The notes: generated from the letters alone by a model not told the origin. 64,000 nt of DNA from Rhipidocladum racemiflorum (GCA_036346355.1 CM070570.1:49863592-49927591); one strand, 5' to 3'; positions 45,988-57,480 are shown, numbered from the stretch's first letter. Translations and numbers: made by a program.

Positions 45988-48900
45988 TTGTACTACACGA
46001 TAATCAATGCACTAAAGGTATACTTATTTGAAGATCAGTATTTAGAAGCTCACGAATTATTTTCGTTATGGCATTGTATATTTAGGTCATCCGGTCTTAG
46101 ATTGATGAAAAATATAGTTAACAACTCACAAGGTCATGGCACTAATGTTAAAAATTTTCCCGAATCACGAAGATTTTGTGTGCCATGCATATGCCACCGG
46201 GAAATTAATAACAAAACCCTCTGTTATGAAAGTGCAACATGAAATCCTTGCATTCTCGAAAGCATTCAGGGGATATTTATGGCCCGATTCAGCCTTTGTC
46301 GTAGGCCGTTTCGATACTTTATGGTGCTCATTGATGCTTCCTCGAAATGGTCACATACATGTTTCTTTGTCAACAAGGAATCATGCATTCGCAAAGTCGA
46401 TCTCGCAGATCAGAATTAAGAATGCTTTTCCTGATCATCACCTAAAGTCCATTCGAATGGACAATGCCAACGAATTTACTTCCAAGGCATTTGATGATTA
46501 TTGCACAGCAACTGGAATAAGTGTTGAGCACTCTGTACAGCACATCCATACGCAAAATGGAATAGCTGAAGCACTAATAAAGAGGATTAAGCTCATAGCC
46601 CGACCACTCTTGCAGAGTTGTAACTTGCCCAACACTTGTTGGGGACATGATCATGCACTGCGGCAAAGACTCACCAATTATAGAGTCGGCCTACAACATC
46701 CATTCAACTATGCAACTAATGCAATGGGTCATCCTGAAGATTTGAATGAATGGTATATGTACCTATACCACCCCCTCTACAAATAAGCTTTGCAATGGGC
46801 CCTCCCGGCAGTCCTGGGATATACATTGGTTATGAGAATGCATCCATAATCGGTATTTGGAACCTAATGACTAGAGATTTGCATACAGCCGATGGTCGCT
46901 AATTGCATTTTTTGAGGATCGCTTTCCCGTCATTAGGGGGAGGAAATGAACCATTGGATGAAAATGCCGGAAATCATATGGCATTCCATTGAGATCCCGT
47001 GCATGACCTCGCACTAATGAAGCAAATCATGAAGTCAAGAAGACAATCGATTTGCGGAATTAGCAAATGAACTCACGATCATTTTGTGATCTCGAAGAGC
47101 GTGGTTAAATCGCATGTACCAGCAAGAAATGCACGAGAGGTGGAAATACCAAAGCGAAAGGTATCCTCATCTATTCGAAGGCCTCAAAGAAAAAGAACAG
47201 AAATCGGCTTCTCAAACCTAAAGTACCGGAGACGTGCGGGAAAGCGGGCAAGAGGACTTACCACACCTAATCACAAAAGTGCCCCAAAGCAAGAAGGGGA
47301 GCCAGGTTGAGACACGGCACCGGAAAGAAGCACGTGGAAAAGGCAATTCCAGATCTGAACCTTCCATTGGAAGAAGCCGCCGGAAATAATGTGCGCACAC
47401 ATTGGCGGAGAAAAACTAAAGGAACTTGCTACTGGAATGGGAAATAGCAATGAAGAGCAAGTAGAAGTGCATGAGCACACCATGTGAAAATGGCCATAAA
47501 TTTTTGTAATATCGAGAGAATCAATGAATAGAGCAACAGCCAATGTCGATGCATACTTTGCAAAGAAGATTGCCACGATCATTAATATTCGAGCCGCATC
47601 TCGCAGAGTGCAAGAAAAGGCTCGATTGGGAAGATTGGAAGAAGGCAATCACCGCAGAGTTAGTCTCTCTGAACAAAAGAGAGGTGTTTGGGCCTGCGTG
47701 TGCACTCCCCATATAAACCCCGTGAGGTCACAAATGGGTTTTTGTCAAGAGAAACGAAAACAATGAAGTTGTATGAGTACAAGGCAAGGCTTGTCGCTCA
47801 AGGTTTCACTCAACGTCCGGGGTTGATTATGAAGAAACCTATTCTCCACACATGGGTCATGGAATTACCTTTAGGTACTTGATCTCAATGGCAATCAACT
47901 TGAAGTTGAGAATGAAGCTAATGGATGTTGTCACAACATATTTGTATGGAAACTTGGATTAGGAGATATACATGAAAGTACGAAAGGTATCCCTATCCCG
48001 AACCAAGACAGAGCAAGCGAGAACCTATACAAAGGTGTGAAATTGGATAAATCACATGTATGGACTAACAACGATCGGGAGAAGAATGTGGTACAATCGT
48101 TTGAGTGACTTTCTCTGCAAGAAAGGCTACGAGCAACGAAGATTGTCCATGTGTATTTATACAACGATCCACGAATGGATTTTGTATAATCTCCGTCTAT
48201 GTAGATGACTTGAACATCATTGGGACGGATGAGGAAATTGAAGAAGCATGCACATACTTGAAATCTGAGTTTGAAATGAAAGACTTGGGTAAAACCAAGT
48301 TCTGTTTAGGCTTGCAGCCTTGAACATGTCCAAGGCTGAGATCTTGGTACACCAAGCATCCTACACACAGAAAGTGTTGGAGAGATTTGGCTTTGAAAAG
48401 ACATACTCCATGAAAGACCCTAATGGTCGGAAGGTCACCTAGCGGAACACTAGACCCGCACAGGCCCCTAAAGAAGAGGAGGAAGTCCCGGGAGCGAATT
48501 CCCATACTTGAGTGCAATTGAGCGCTCATGTACCTTCTTGCGAATAGCACTAGGCCGACATTGTGTTCATGAGTGAATTTGCTAGCGGTGACAAGGTAGA
48601 ACCCACCAAAAGGCATAGGAAAGGGGTGAAGGACATCTTCGTTACCTTCAAGGAAGCAAAGACCTCGGCTTATTTTGAGAAGAAACAATGAATTGAATTT
48701 AGTTGGCTATGCCGATCTGGGTAACTATCGGACCCGCATATCTTGGCAAGTCACAACCCAGGGTATGTTTTCCTTTGCGGTGGAACAGCAATTTCTTGGA
48801 AGTCGTCTAAGCGGACTCTTGTCTCGACGATCGACTAACCACTCGAGAAATCATTGCATTGTATGAAGCCTCTCGGGAATGTGCATGGCTTGAAGAATGG

Positions 48901-49100
48901 TTCACCACATCCGAGAAGTCATGTGGCCTTTGAACATGGAACAAACCCCTCACTTATCTATGAAGATAATGCGGCTTGTGTTGCACAAGTGCAAATGGGA
49001 TATGTGAAGAGTAACCTTACAAAGCATATCAACCCCAAGTTCTTTTATGCCCATGAAATGCATAAGATGAGCGAGATAAAGATACTTGCATACTAAGTCA
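45988..49100 (+). pseudogene. copia pol remains: integrase, reverse transcriptase, RNase H
   Basis: GAG-pre-integrase: 'LWHC' near 46068 and 'MKNIVNNSQGHG', then 'CHAYATGKLITKPS' in another frame. Integrase core: 'KSIRMDNANEFTSKAFDDYC' (Asp codon at 46460) and 'HTQNGIAEALIKRIKLIARP' (Glu at 46568). Reverse transcriptase: 'YKARLVAQGFTQRPG' near 47785 and the catalytic YVDD at 48198-48209 in 'IISVYVDDLNIIGTDEEIEE', then 'MKDLGKTKFCLGLQ'. RNase H: 'LIYEDNAACVAQVQMGYVKS' near 48955. Pieces sit in different frames with many stops. Confidence 0.88.
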
Positions 49101-49475
49101 ATTCGCAGATTTATTCACTAAGTCACTCCGGCATCTTCCTTTGAAAGATGTATTAGAGGAATCGGGATGATGAGGCTTAGAGAAGTGCAGATTTCAGGGG
49201 AGAATTTTCACATACTCCTACATAAATCTCGAACATGAAGTTTGAGTACCCAACGTGAATCTTGGAGATTAACATTGAAGTTTGGGTGGATTGTACTCTT
49301 TTCCTTAAGTAAGTTTTTCATTGAAGTTTTCTTACCTAAGGTTTTTGATGAGGCAACCCAGGTAATACAACACAAGCGTGTGCTATGTACTCTTTCTCCA
49401 ATTATTTTTCCCACTTTGGGTTTTATGGAGTTTTAATGAGGCATAAGCATCTCGCAGTGAAGAGACCAATAGGGA

Positions 49476-49700
49476 GTTATAGGAAACAGATTGAAGTATC
49501 ATATAAGGACTCTTCCTTATCCCTAGCAGAACCGCTATATATAGGAGGCAGGGGCTACCCCTTTGTATACACAAGCAATGAGAATAATAAAGCAGAGCAG
49601 TTCCTCCTCATATTGTGTCTCTCTCCCTCTCTCTCTCTCTATTCTCCAGTTTAGATCTATTAGGCAACCCCGGACTATTCGATAGCGAGGTTGTCTAACA
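49476..49700 (+). repeat. copia 3' LTR
   Basis: It matches the 5' LTR from 'aggaaacagattga' onward and ends TTGTCTAACA. The first bases read GTTATAGG instead of TGTTAGG. Just upstream, 'gagaccaataggga' is the likely degenerate polypurine tract. The TATA-like 'gctatatatagg' is kept near 49535. Confidence 0.85.
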
Positions 49701-49705
49701 AACTT

Positions 49706-50077
49706 CACCGTGAGTCCCATAGAGCTTTTCTGTTTTTCTATTTTGTTGTTGTTAGAGAATAGGGAGGTTGTATTTTGTCTGTTGATAGATTACTTGTTCT
49801 GTTATTTTGGTAGAGATTTTTAAGAAATCCCAGCGTCAGTAAGTAATTATTATGCGAAGGAGAAGTGATAGATAAACGACCATCTTTTTTTTAATAGTAA
49901 AGATATAGAGAGATTACTCGTGGTAACCCCGACCCTTGACAACCATCGTTATCTAAGATATCTACTGTTTGTTTTGACCTTGTTGGGGCACAACTCTTAT
50001 ATGTGATCGTATCCAAGCAGAAGAGAATGTTACTGTCCCGTGAAATAGTCCAAAATTGTGAAGAAGTAAAGTCCTTA
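49706..50077 (-). mobile_element. possible Helitron 5' part, then plain intergenic DNA
   Basis: Continues the host of the copia insertion. 'gttagagaatagggaggttgtattttgt..gttgatagatta' matches units at 52540-52700, and 'tttttttaatagtaaagatatagagaga' (about 49885-49917) read on the minus strand starts TCTCTATATCTTTACTATT, like plant Helitron 5' ends. From about 49918 to 50074 I see nothing I can name. Bases 50075-50077 (TTA) are a target duplication. Confidence 0.4.
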
Positions 50078-51522
50078 GAGCATCTCCAACAGTTCCCAAT
50101 AATTTGACTCCCAATAATCCAGGATTGGGAGCTTTCTAAAAGTTTTTGGGTCTGAAAAAAAGGCCATACTCCAATAGTTCCTATTTTTTCCCCAAAAATA
50201 TTTTGACTTGGTTCTCTTCAGTGTGCAAACGAAGCTAGAAGTGGTTCTCTTCAGGATTGCTTTTGTGATTGCATACAAAGCTAGAAGCCACACAATCCTG
50301 TGCATACGAAATTAGAAGTTGTTGCATATCTTCATGCTCTTGTGGAAAACAACTGCATTCTACTTATGTACACTCTCAACATTTAGGCACGAGAAAGAAA
50401 AGCAACACTGTCAGCACATATGTTTCAGTTAGGCAATTGATTTTTTCAGTGTCCACTGAATCAATAAAATAGCAAAACCTATACCTACAAGAACCAACAA
50501 TTGATTTTTTTTCAGTTAGGCAATTGAGTTTTTCAGTGTCCAGAACCTACACGAACTTCACAATCTCTATTTTCAACCTATACCTCAAATACCAATGAAA
50601 GAGCAGTTGTCATCGATGCCATCGAGAAGCTAAAACTTTACCCAAACACTCTCAACAGCAAAACATTCTACAAATAATCACCACCACAGCGTGAGCCACT
50701 GTCACTACTTCTACACAGATCGACAAGTAGAAGTAGTACCAACTTTTTTGCACTAATTATCACTGGATGAACAAGCTCGTTTACAACACCAAAAACCGAC
50801 AAAAGAAACTATAAATAAACGGCAAAAACAACTTCTAGTAGCTATTTTCTATGCAATTGTTGCAGCTCTTAACACTACACTGCCACTAAACACTTGAAAG
50901 GACAAGAAGCTTCCAGATCCAAGAACAACAGCAATGGTGAAACAAATCCGTCCATGGATGGGAACGAGTCATGACCTAGAGGAGACAACAAAGCATTGAG
51001 CCCCCGCGCGAGGCCGTGGACGGCGCCGTAGCTGCGGGAGCCGAGGGCGATGCAGCTGAAGAGCAGCAGCCCTTGTCGGTACGGCAAGTACGTTCGCCGC
51101 CGCATCTCCTTCTCCTCGGCCCGCCTCGCCTCGTAGAGTCTCTTGTGCGCTGATCTCCTCCTACTCTTCCCTGTCCCTCGCCCTCTTGCCGCCGCCGGTG
51201 ACGGCGACGGAGACGGATATGGGCTTATATTAGGTGCTGAGGAGGAAGACGGGGAAGGCGGAGGGGTAGGGTGGTGGTGGTGGTTCTTGCCGCCGTCAGA
51301 CTTGCTCCGGGGAAGCCTGCGCATGCCGATTTGGCCGCGGGAGAGGAGCGAATCAGCGATTGGGAGCGCGGATGCGGTGCGCAAAAATGAGGTCGCCTGG
51401 GTTCGGTTTTGGGCGTGCGCAAATTTTGGGAGCTATAAAGAGGAACTGTTGGAGTACATTTTTTCCCATCAAACCTAAAAACAGATTTTGGGAATGGATT
51501 TGAGGCACTGTTGGAGATGCTC
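50078..51522. mobile_element. PIF/Harbinger-type element carrying a gene-like ORF
   Basis: A 1,445-bp segment bounded by perfect 16-bp inverted repeats GAGCATCTCCAACAGT and flanked by TTA at 50075-50077 and 51523-51525. A second inner pair of similar motifs ('actccaatagttcc' near 50170; 'ggaactgttggagt' near 51441) gives subterminal repeats. No transposase is visible. Most of the interior is filled by the minus-strand ORF at 50875-51384 and its flanks, so it looks like a non-autonomous element that carries captured genic DNA. Confidence 0.8.
50875..51384 (-). CDS. 169-residue uncharacterised protein inside a Harbinger-type element
   Basis: An uninterrupted 169-codon frame from ATG at 51384 to a stop at 50875. 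I do not recognise the family. Residues about 1-35 are basic ('MRRLPRSKSDGGK'). Residues 35-70 are His-, Pro- and Ser-rich low complexity. Residues about 70-100 are strongly charged ('KSRRRSAHKRLYEARRAEEK'), followed by 'RRRTYLPYRQGLLLFSCIAL' and a Leu-rich C-terminus, possibly one short hydrophobic segment near 103-115. The 'EEKEMRRRTYLPYRQGLL' stretch looks like a conserved motif and not random coding. The GC-rich 5' end falling toward the 3' end is typical of grass genes. It lies wholly between Harbinger-type inverted repeats, so it may be a captured gene or fragment. Expression is unknown; it could also be non-coding. Confidence 0.5.
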   Translation of the reverse strand: MRTASALPIADSLLSRGQIGMRRLPRSKSDGGKNHHHHPTPPPSPSSSSAPNISPYPSPSPSPAAARGRGTGKSRRRSAHKRLYEARRAEEKEMRRRTYLPYRQGLLLFSCIALGSRSYGAVHGLARGLNALLSPLGHDSFPSMDGFVSPLLLFLDLEASCPFKCLVAV

Positions 51523-51525
51523 TTA

Positions 51526-52190
51526 CGTACCTCCGTGCCTCCCTTCCTTACTATAAGCTGGTTCTCTTAGGGTGCGGTGGTTGATCAATGGGATGAGGTT
51601 GTATGAGATATGATTGGTTCTGTATTATTTGGTTCCATTATTTTAGGTAAATAAAATGATTTAACATCTATAGAAAATATTTCTCAAATTTATATCACTT
51701 GGTTCAGAATAAGATGATTCCATTCAAGCAACCAAACATACAAATAATTTATTTTTTGAACCATCCCATACATGTACCACTTCTTACCGAGCTTATATAC
51801 CCCTCTAAAAGCTATTTACCCACTCTAAAACAAATGACTTTCACGTGCTAATCGGCATACAGGGCACAACACAACACACCATGTCATGCTTGTGTTGTCC
51901 CGCGAGCGCGCAACAACTTGTTCTCAAAAAATTTCCGATAAACTCAGTCGATTTATCCGTGGACACCATCGCGGATGACGAAGGTAGTCGAGGAATCGGC
52001 TAAGTTCTCCTCATCTCCTGCTCCCATTTGCAAGTGCCGGATATACAAGAGACGGTGGCCCTACGCATCACGTCCTCGCCGGTGGATCACGTCGAGTCGA
52101 TATTACGGAGATCATATCAAGATCGTCATGTTCAGCCCACACCTTTGGTCGTATCGCGCCTCCACGTGCTTGGCTCCATCGTGGGCGCCG
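51526..52190. other. intergenic, no gene seen
   Basis: AT-rich from 51526 to 51850, with 'gatgaggttgtatgagat' and 'gaaccatcccatacatg' possibly marking a worn MITE. From 51860 it is GC-richer, with ORF 51975-52253 that resembles no known protein and merges into the Helitron-like repeats. Nothing firmer can be said. Confidence 0.45.
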
Positions 52191-52850
52191 AAGAGCTTTC
52201 CTCTTTCTTTTTTTTTTTTGGAAATTTTTAAGAAGGTTGCATTTTGTTTGTAGATATATTATTTTTTTCGTTAGATATTTTTAGGAACACCTATATTGTA
52301 ATTCGTATACGAAGAGAGGGGAGAAGAGAGGCATATGTATCATAATCTTCTTTTAATGCTCGTGCTTTGTTATGGATAACAAAATCATATTACCTTCAGC
52401 ACATTGAGTTGGCATCGTCAGGATCAGTCTGCACAGCACATACCATTGGGTCTCCATGCTTGGTGGTGTCGCACCTCTGTGCCACCGGTTTCATCACGTG
52501 CCCAGACTGTTTTTGGTTTTTTTTTTTAATGTTTTTTCGTTAGAGAATTTTTAGAGGGCTGGAATTTGTTTATTGGTATATTGTGTTTTTTTGTTATAGA
52601 ATTTATAGGGAGCAGAAATTTGTTTGTTGGTATATTATTTTTCTGTCAGAGAATACTCAAGGAGATGGAATTTGTTTATTGGTATTTTTTTTTGGTGTGT
52701 TTTTTATTAGAGAATTTTTAAGGATGTGGAGTAGGAGAGATGATGAACTACACCACTAACTTCTTTTAAAGTAGTAATAGGTTGTTAGAGATATTTTTAA
52801 GGAGGTGAAGTAGGACAGACATATGAAACCCACCACTAGTTTTGAGATAT
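52060..52850 (-). mobile_element. Helitron-like debris with tandem T-rich units
   Basis: Around 52350-52380, 'ttttaatgctcgtgctttgttatgg' resembles the reverse complement of a Helitron 3' end. It is preceded by a partial copy of the same element (52060-52350), as in a head-to-tail pair. From about 52515 to 52760 an imperfect unit of about 65-70 bases ('gttagagaatttttag..gg..gaatttgtttattggtat') repeats about four times. The segment ends at 'aacttcttttaaagtagtaatagg', like the 5' side of the copy near 49900. No helicase is visible. Confidence 0.4.
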
Positions 52851-52879
52851 ATAATTGCTAGTAATTAACGTAATAAGTA

Positions 52880-53141
52880 CTTCCTCCGTCTACATTTATA
52901 AGACGTATTTCTTCTTGATACATAGACTAAAAAGACATTAAAAATAACTAGATCACTCTTAATTATTATCACTAAGCACTATACTTAATGCATGCATGCA
53001 GAGTATAAAAAGTAAAGATGGATTTTATTAGAGGTATAGAGGGAACATCACACTAATTTTGCATTAGAATATGAAATATGTCATACATTTATGGACAAGA
53101 TTATTAAAAAAAATAAGTGTTATAAACTTAGATAGAGAGAG
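52880..53141. mobile_element. Stowaway-like MITE
   Basis: 262 bp, starting CTTCCTCCGTCTACATTTATAA, the Stowaway-type 'CTCCCTCCGT' terminus. It ends with a diverged inverted match (TATAAACTTAGATAGAGAGAG). TA flanks both sides (52878-52879 and 53142-53143), as expected for Tc1/Mariner. No coding capacity. Confidence 0.75.
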
Positions 53142-53432
53142 TAATATATAGAGCTAATAACTGATGCAGCAAGTAAAGGTGTAGAAGACACTAACTGAAA
53201 GAGCCAAAGCAGTGTTTCTCAACCTACGCTAATGGTTCATCCGGCATGCATTATGGTTAATTATTTTAGGAGTCCATACTCGATACTAATTGTCTAGTGA
53301 TTACTTCATGAACTTTTGAAAGCAGTTTCGCACTTGTACTTAGAGTCCATGTACATCCTATATGTACCAAGAGGAGTTGCCTATGGCCCAAACCAAGCAC
53401 CATGTGATTGAAGAAATTTGTGTCAATATGGT

Positions 53433-53676
53433 GACTATCTCCAGCGGATTCCCTTCAGCCTCTAAATCCCTTCACGAACATATCCCAAGTACTCTAGCGG
53501 ATTCCCTTCAATCTTCCCTTCAGAAGGGATTCGGAGAGAGAATCCCTTTAGAAACAGATTCTCTCTCCAATTCTAAAGAGAAATCCCTTCGAAGGGATGC
53601 TGTTGAAGATAGTAGAAAATAAAAGGAATGAACATAGGGAAGGGAATGAAATGAAGGAAAATTGCTGGAGATAGTC
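53433..53676. mobile_element. foldback MITE with GACTATCTCCAGC ends
   Basis: 244 bp with perfect 13-bp inverted ends GACTATCTCCAGC, related to the GAGCATCTCCAACAG family at 50078. The interior has several 'aaatcccttc/gaagggatt' inverted motifs, so it can fold extensively. I cannot identify a target duplication. It overlaps a meaningless ORF (53362-53622). Confidence 0.6.
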
Positions 53677-54144
53677 TGACATCGCTGCTTAGAATTTCTT
53701 GACTAGTTGAAGCAAGCAAGCAGTGTGAAGATACACCTGCTCAGAAGTCAGAGCCCCTTCTAAAATGGGGTAATAATTGCTACCTGTAGGCCTGCTTGCT
53801 GTAAAAAATTCACCCAAACCTTAATAACGTTGCATTATTCGCTGCATAAAATTTGTAGAATTTTGCTGTCATATCTGAGAAACAAAAACGTTGTTCAAAT
53901 CAAAGTAGATTGTAAATCATATGTATACAGAAAGAAGATACGAACATAAAAGGCCATCACTGTTTTCCATGGACTAACACACAATGGCAAATTTAACAAA
54001 TGACAAAACATATATGTGGGATAATACAGAGGCGATGCTCTGTCTAGTAGCGCTGAAATTTGCTTTGAACTTCACAACTCTGTTGATCAAAGCCCAACAG
54101 GTTCAGCTCAGATCATCCTGCTCAGTACCATTAAACTATTAATA
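53677..54144 (-). other. 3' flank of the UFD1-family gene
   Basis: AT-rich DNA downstream of the stop codon. It should contain the 3' UTR and polyadenylation site, but I find no clear AATAAA on the minus strand close to the stop. Nothing else is recognised. Confidence 0.4.
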
Positions 54145-56778
54145 TCAGCTCTTTTGGTGCACAGCAATTACATGGATGTCCATCTCCTTCAGCATTACTG
54201 ACCGCCCGCAAGAGTCACATGGTGCAGTCCTGGATCCACAGATACTCTCATGTTCACACATATTTCGAAGCCTGTCTCGAGCATCACGTGGTTCTCCACC
54301 AGCTTGAACCGTGTCGCCACAAAATCGACACACAATCAAGCGCAAGGGGCAAGTTGAGGATTGGTGTTGGACCTAACATTAAAAGAACAAAGCAAATTAG
54401 TCATGTCTTACCTACTAACATTATTAGTAAAATAAAGAGAGTGGGAGAAAAAAGCGATGGAATTCTCCACTATTTGGATTGGTACTTCAAATGTAACATG
54501 CGGATAACATTAGCACATAAAATGTGCACGCAGTGAGCAGTTTGATAGGATTGCAATAGGTGAAATAGCTTCTGCCGGGAGCACACAGTTCATGCAAAAT
54601 TCAACGAGATAGAAACATGCTTTTGAAAGTAAGCTAAAAGAAATGAGAAGTTAGTATGCTGTAAAAATTATAAATAAGAGAAAGCGAGACGTACCATATC
54701 TTCCTTTTCGAGAAACACCCCACATGGGCACTGCAGTGGCTCATGGAAAACTTTCATGTGCTTCTCCATTTCTCTCTGCTGGAAAGCTTGCCCACACTTT
54801 TTGCAATGCACATGATCTGCTGCTTCTTCCTTTCGAAGTACAACTCCACACCTATCATGCATGCAAACAACATTGTGTCTCACGCAGTACGCCTCATGTA
54901 GTAGCGAAGTTCGGCTGGATATATGGCGCTTACAGTTCTTACACACCACTGAATCAACATCAACACTAGATGAGGCACTAGCCCGCTCACCAATCCTTTG
55001 GCTATTAACAACATCTTTAATAGCTACAGAAAGTTGGTACTTCGCTGTTCCCTTGAAACCATAAACACCAATACTATAAGTACCACTGACCAAACTAGCA
55101 TCCCTTGGTTTGGGTATAAGAACCTTAGATCCCATGTCATGGGAAGACCAATCATGACGGTGCTGAGTTGGGAATACTAAAGGATGCCTTGATACATAAA
55201 TATCAGTGTCGCCACCACATGTATCAGCATCTATCTTAACCTCAATATTTGCTTGCCCAGAAGCTACTTTCTCACTCATACCTTCTTCAACAGAAAATTT
55301 GTAGTACCTAAACTTTCCTTCTTCCACAACTCCAGATTCAACCTTCCCAGTTTCAAGAGGCACAAGCACATGTTGATTCTCTTCATTGTCCAAAACTGAA
55401 TCCGGTCCCTCAATGTCAACTTCAACATCTGTCTCCAGGACAGAAACACTAGACGCAGGCTTCAATTCAAGAACCTTTAATTTATATTGCAGTTGCCCAT
55501 AGTTCACCATGACAACATCGTTTTCAGACAGTGTTGCATGATTGCGGAGTGCCGTTTCAAGGACAGCTCTATGGTTAGGGAGATCTGAGAATCCCATTCC
55601 TTCCAGCTTCAGCTTCGCATATGTCCCTTTGGGCAAACTTATATACCTCACCTCAATCAGAGGAACATCTGGGCTGTCGCTCTGAAACAGATTATTCCAA
55701 ACATGCGGTGGGAGTTCCGCAGAGCCTTCCCTTGCAGTGAATTCAAGAACGCCGCAGCATGTTGCCTCCTCGGCGCTTCGATCCTGAGATGCACCCGGAA
55801 CTCTGTCTGTAACCTTGGACAACCTGAAGTACATGGGACCTTTGTCCAGCGCTCCTTCATCAGATAACTCCTTAAAGGAAGACGGCGGCAGCTTGATCTT
55901 ATCCCCTGGACCATCATATCGCAGTGCTTCAAACATGTGTGAAAACGAGATCCCCTTCCCCAGTTGCATCACCTCTTCCATTTTCTGCTCAGCCTATTAG
56001 AAATACAGAAATAGTTTGTCATCAGCACCCAGTGGCATATCAAAAGGTAAGACTAGAAACTAAAGAAGACAAATATAAACATTTCATAAACTTATCATGA
56101 GAAGCAGTAGTCGAATTGGACAATGAACGAGTTAAAACATACAAGCGTACCCCCTAAAAGAATTAAAGAGGCGGCTAAACATTTAAGTTATTTCTAAAAC
56201 AAAGGGGACAGCCGGCAGGTGCGAGTGTGCAAGCTATCTCCATGTTTTTGCCCCGGGCCACCAACAAGGTTTTGGGATCAAATCGAGGCTTTCCTTTCAG
56301 GGCTTTGGGATCAAATTGGGGAGCAGGCTATGAACTAATCTGCCGATCAACGAGGAGGGGGGAAACAAAATTACATCAAGCACCCAGCGTTGCAAAATGG
56401 ATCAAGTAGCAAGGACCGTTCCAATCATCCCCAAAATCCTCAGGTCTCTCAGGTGATCGACCGTCCTAGCACTAACGAATTCTTTCAGCACCAAGGTTTT
56501 CTCCTACAGACCTAGGAATTACCAATCGAGATAGACCACTGAAGAATACAGCAATCGTCACACGAGGGTTAGGTTTCGGCCCGGTCGGCTCTTACCTCTT
56601 CCTTCGCGCGGGCGGCGTCGAGGCGTCGCTCGCGGTGTGAAGCCTCGAGCGCGTCGCGGCGGCGTGCGGCCTCGGCCCTGGCGCGGCGCTCGCGGTCGGC
56701 CTTGGCCTTGGCGCGCTGCACCCGTTCCCGCTGCTCCCGCTCCAGCTTCTCCCGCGCCTGTCGAAGCTCGAAGTCCAT
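54145..56778 (-). CDS. UFD1-family ubiquitin fusion degradation protein with C-terminal zinc fingers
   Basis: Three exons, all phase 0: 56778-56596, 55993-54695 and 54372-54145 (TGA). Introns are 602 and 322 bp (GTAAG...TAG; GTACGT...TTAG), giving 569 residues. Residues 1-61 form a highly charged Arg/Glu-rich helix, probably a coiled coil. Residues about 65-240 are a UFD1 N-terminal-type double-psi-barrel domain ('FSHMFEALRYDGPGDKIKLP', 'YAKLKLEGMGFSDLPNHRAV'), which in UFD1 binds p97/CDC48 and ubiquitin. Residues about 272-388 resemble a PPC-type beta domain ('DADTCGGDTDIYVSRHP', 'GTYSIGVYGFKG'). Residues 412-569 carry TRAF-type Cys/His zinc fingers ('CKNCKRH', 'HCKKCGQAF', 'CRFCGDTV', 'CDSCGRSV'). 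The role is inferred from the family: ubiquitin-dependent protein turnover in cytosol or nucleus. This is the only convincing host gene here, and its frame and splice sites are clean. Confidence 0.93.
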
Positions 56779-56898
56779 CTCCCCCGATCCCCTCGATCTG
56801 ATCCGCGCCCCGAGTAAACGCCTCTCGTCTTCTTTTTCGTTTCCTCGCGGCGAGTCGCGACGGCGGAGGGAGGGACGGAGGGAGGGAGCGGGAGGAGG

Positions 56899-56907
56899 AT
56901 TATATGG
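56899..56907 (-). promoter_or_regulatory. TATA box of the UFD1-family gene
   Basis: Minus-strand CCATATAAT lies about 120 bases upstream of the ATG at 56778, in a GC-rich region. Transcription would start near 56870, giving a 5' UTR of about 90 bases. Confidence 0.5.
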
Positions 56908-56999
56908 AGGCGTCGTGCGCGTCGGTGGCGGCCGGAGGGGAAGGAAGCTTCTGGAGACCGCCGTGTACGGTGCGGAGGAGGCAACGTAACTGCGGACGC

Positions 57000-57480
57000 A
57001 CGGTCACGGCGGAGCGCGCCCGGACCGTCAGTGACTAGCTTTTCCTCCCCACTATCGTGGGGGTGGAAAAGTGGCGTTTGGATTTGACTTATGCGGCGTT
57101 CCGTCCGTTTCGACGTAGGCAGTGATTCCGAGTCCGATGCTTGGGCTTGGAGAAGTAGTGTTCAATCTCTCCAATTCGGTCGGATAGGTTTTCGTATCTA
57201 AATTTTTTTTTTATTGGACTCGGAATAAGATAGTTTGAGCTTAGAAGTAGTGTACAATTAGCTTAGATTCGGTCAGATATGTTTGTTTCGTATTTAAATC
57301 ATGATTTTTTTATTGAACTCGGAATAAGATATATCTAGTGCTGCTAGATACGAATACAGCATGAATAATATCGGCATGAATTCAAAACGAATACGGAACG
57401 GAATCGATACGATATTGTATAGTTTTTTTTGGATATTATGCAAAAGCAAATACTGCGTATAGCACACATATATCAATGAT
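57000..57480. other. intergenic with a ~100-bp direct repeat
   Basis: Two diverged copies of 'ttgg..agaagtagtgt..caat..attcggtc..gatatgttt..tcgtat..aaat..tttttattg.actcggaataagata' lie at about 57145-57230 and 57240-57330. AT-rich intergenic DNA follows. No gene is seen. Confidence 0.55.

Larger units (their letters stand above)
43181..49700 (+). mobile_element. Ty1/copia retrotransposon (TSD AACTT)
   Basis: A 6,520-bp element with two LTRs of about 220 bases, both ending TTGTCTAACA. Perfect duplications AACTT lie at 43176-43180 and 49701-49705. Order inside: primer site, repeat-rich gag region, integrase, reverse transcriptase, RNase H, which is the copia order with integrase before reverse transcriptase. 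All coding domains are broken by frameshifts and stops. The LTRs are similar except at the very 5' end of the right one, so the insertion is moderately old. Confidence 0.92.

Noticed and set aside
53431..53679. Target duplication for the GACTATCTCCAGC MITE
   Set aside because: GGT on the left and TGA on the right do not match as TWA or as an 8-bp repeat.
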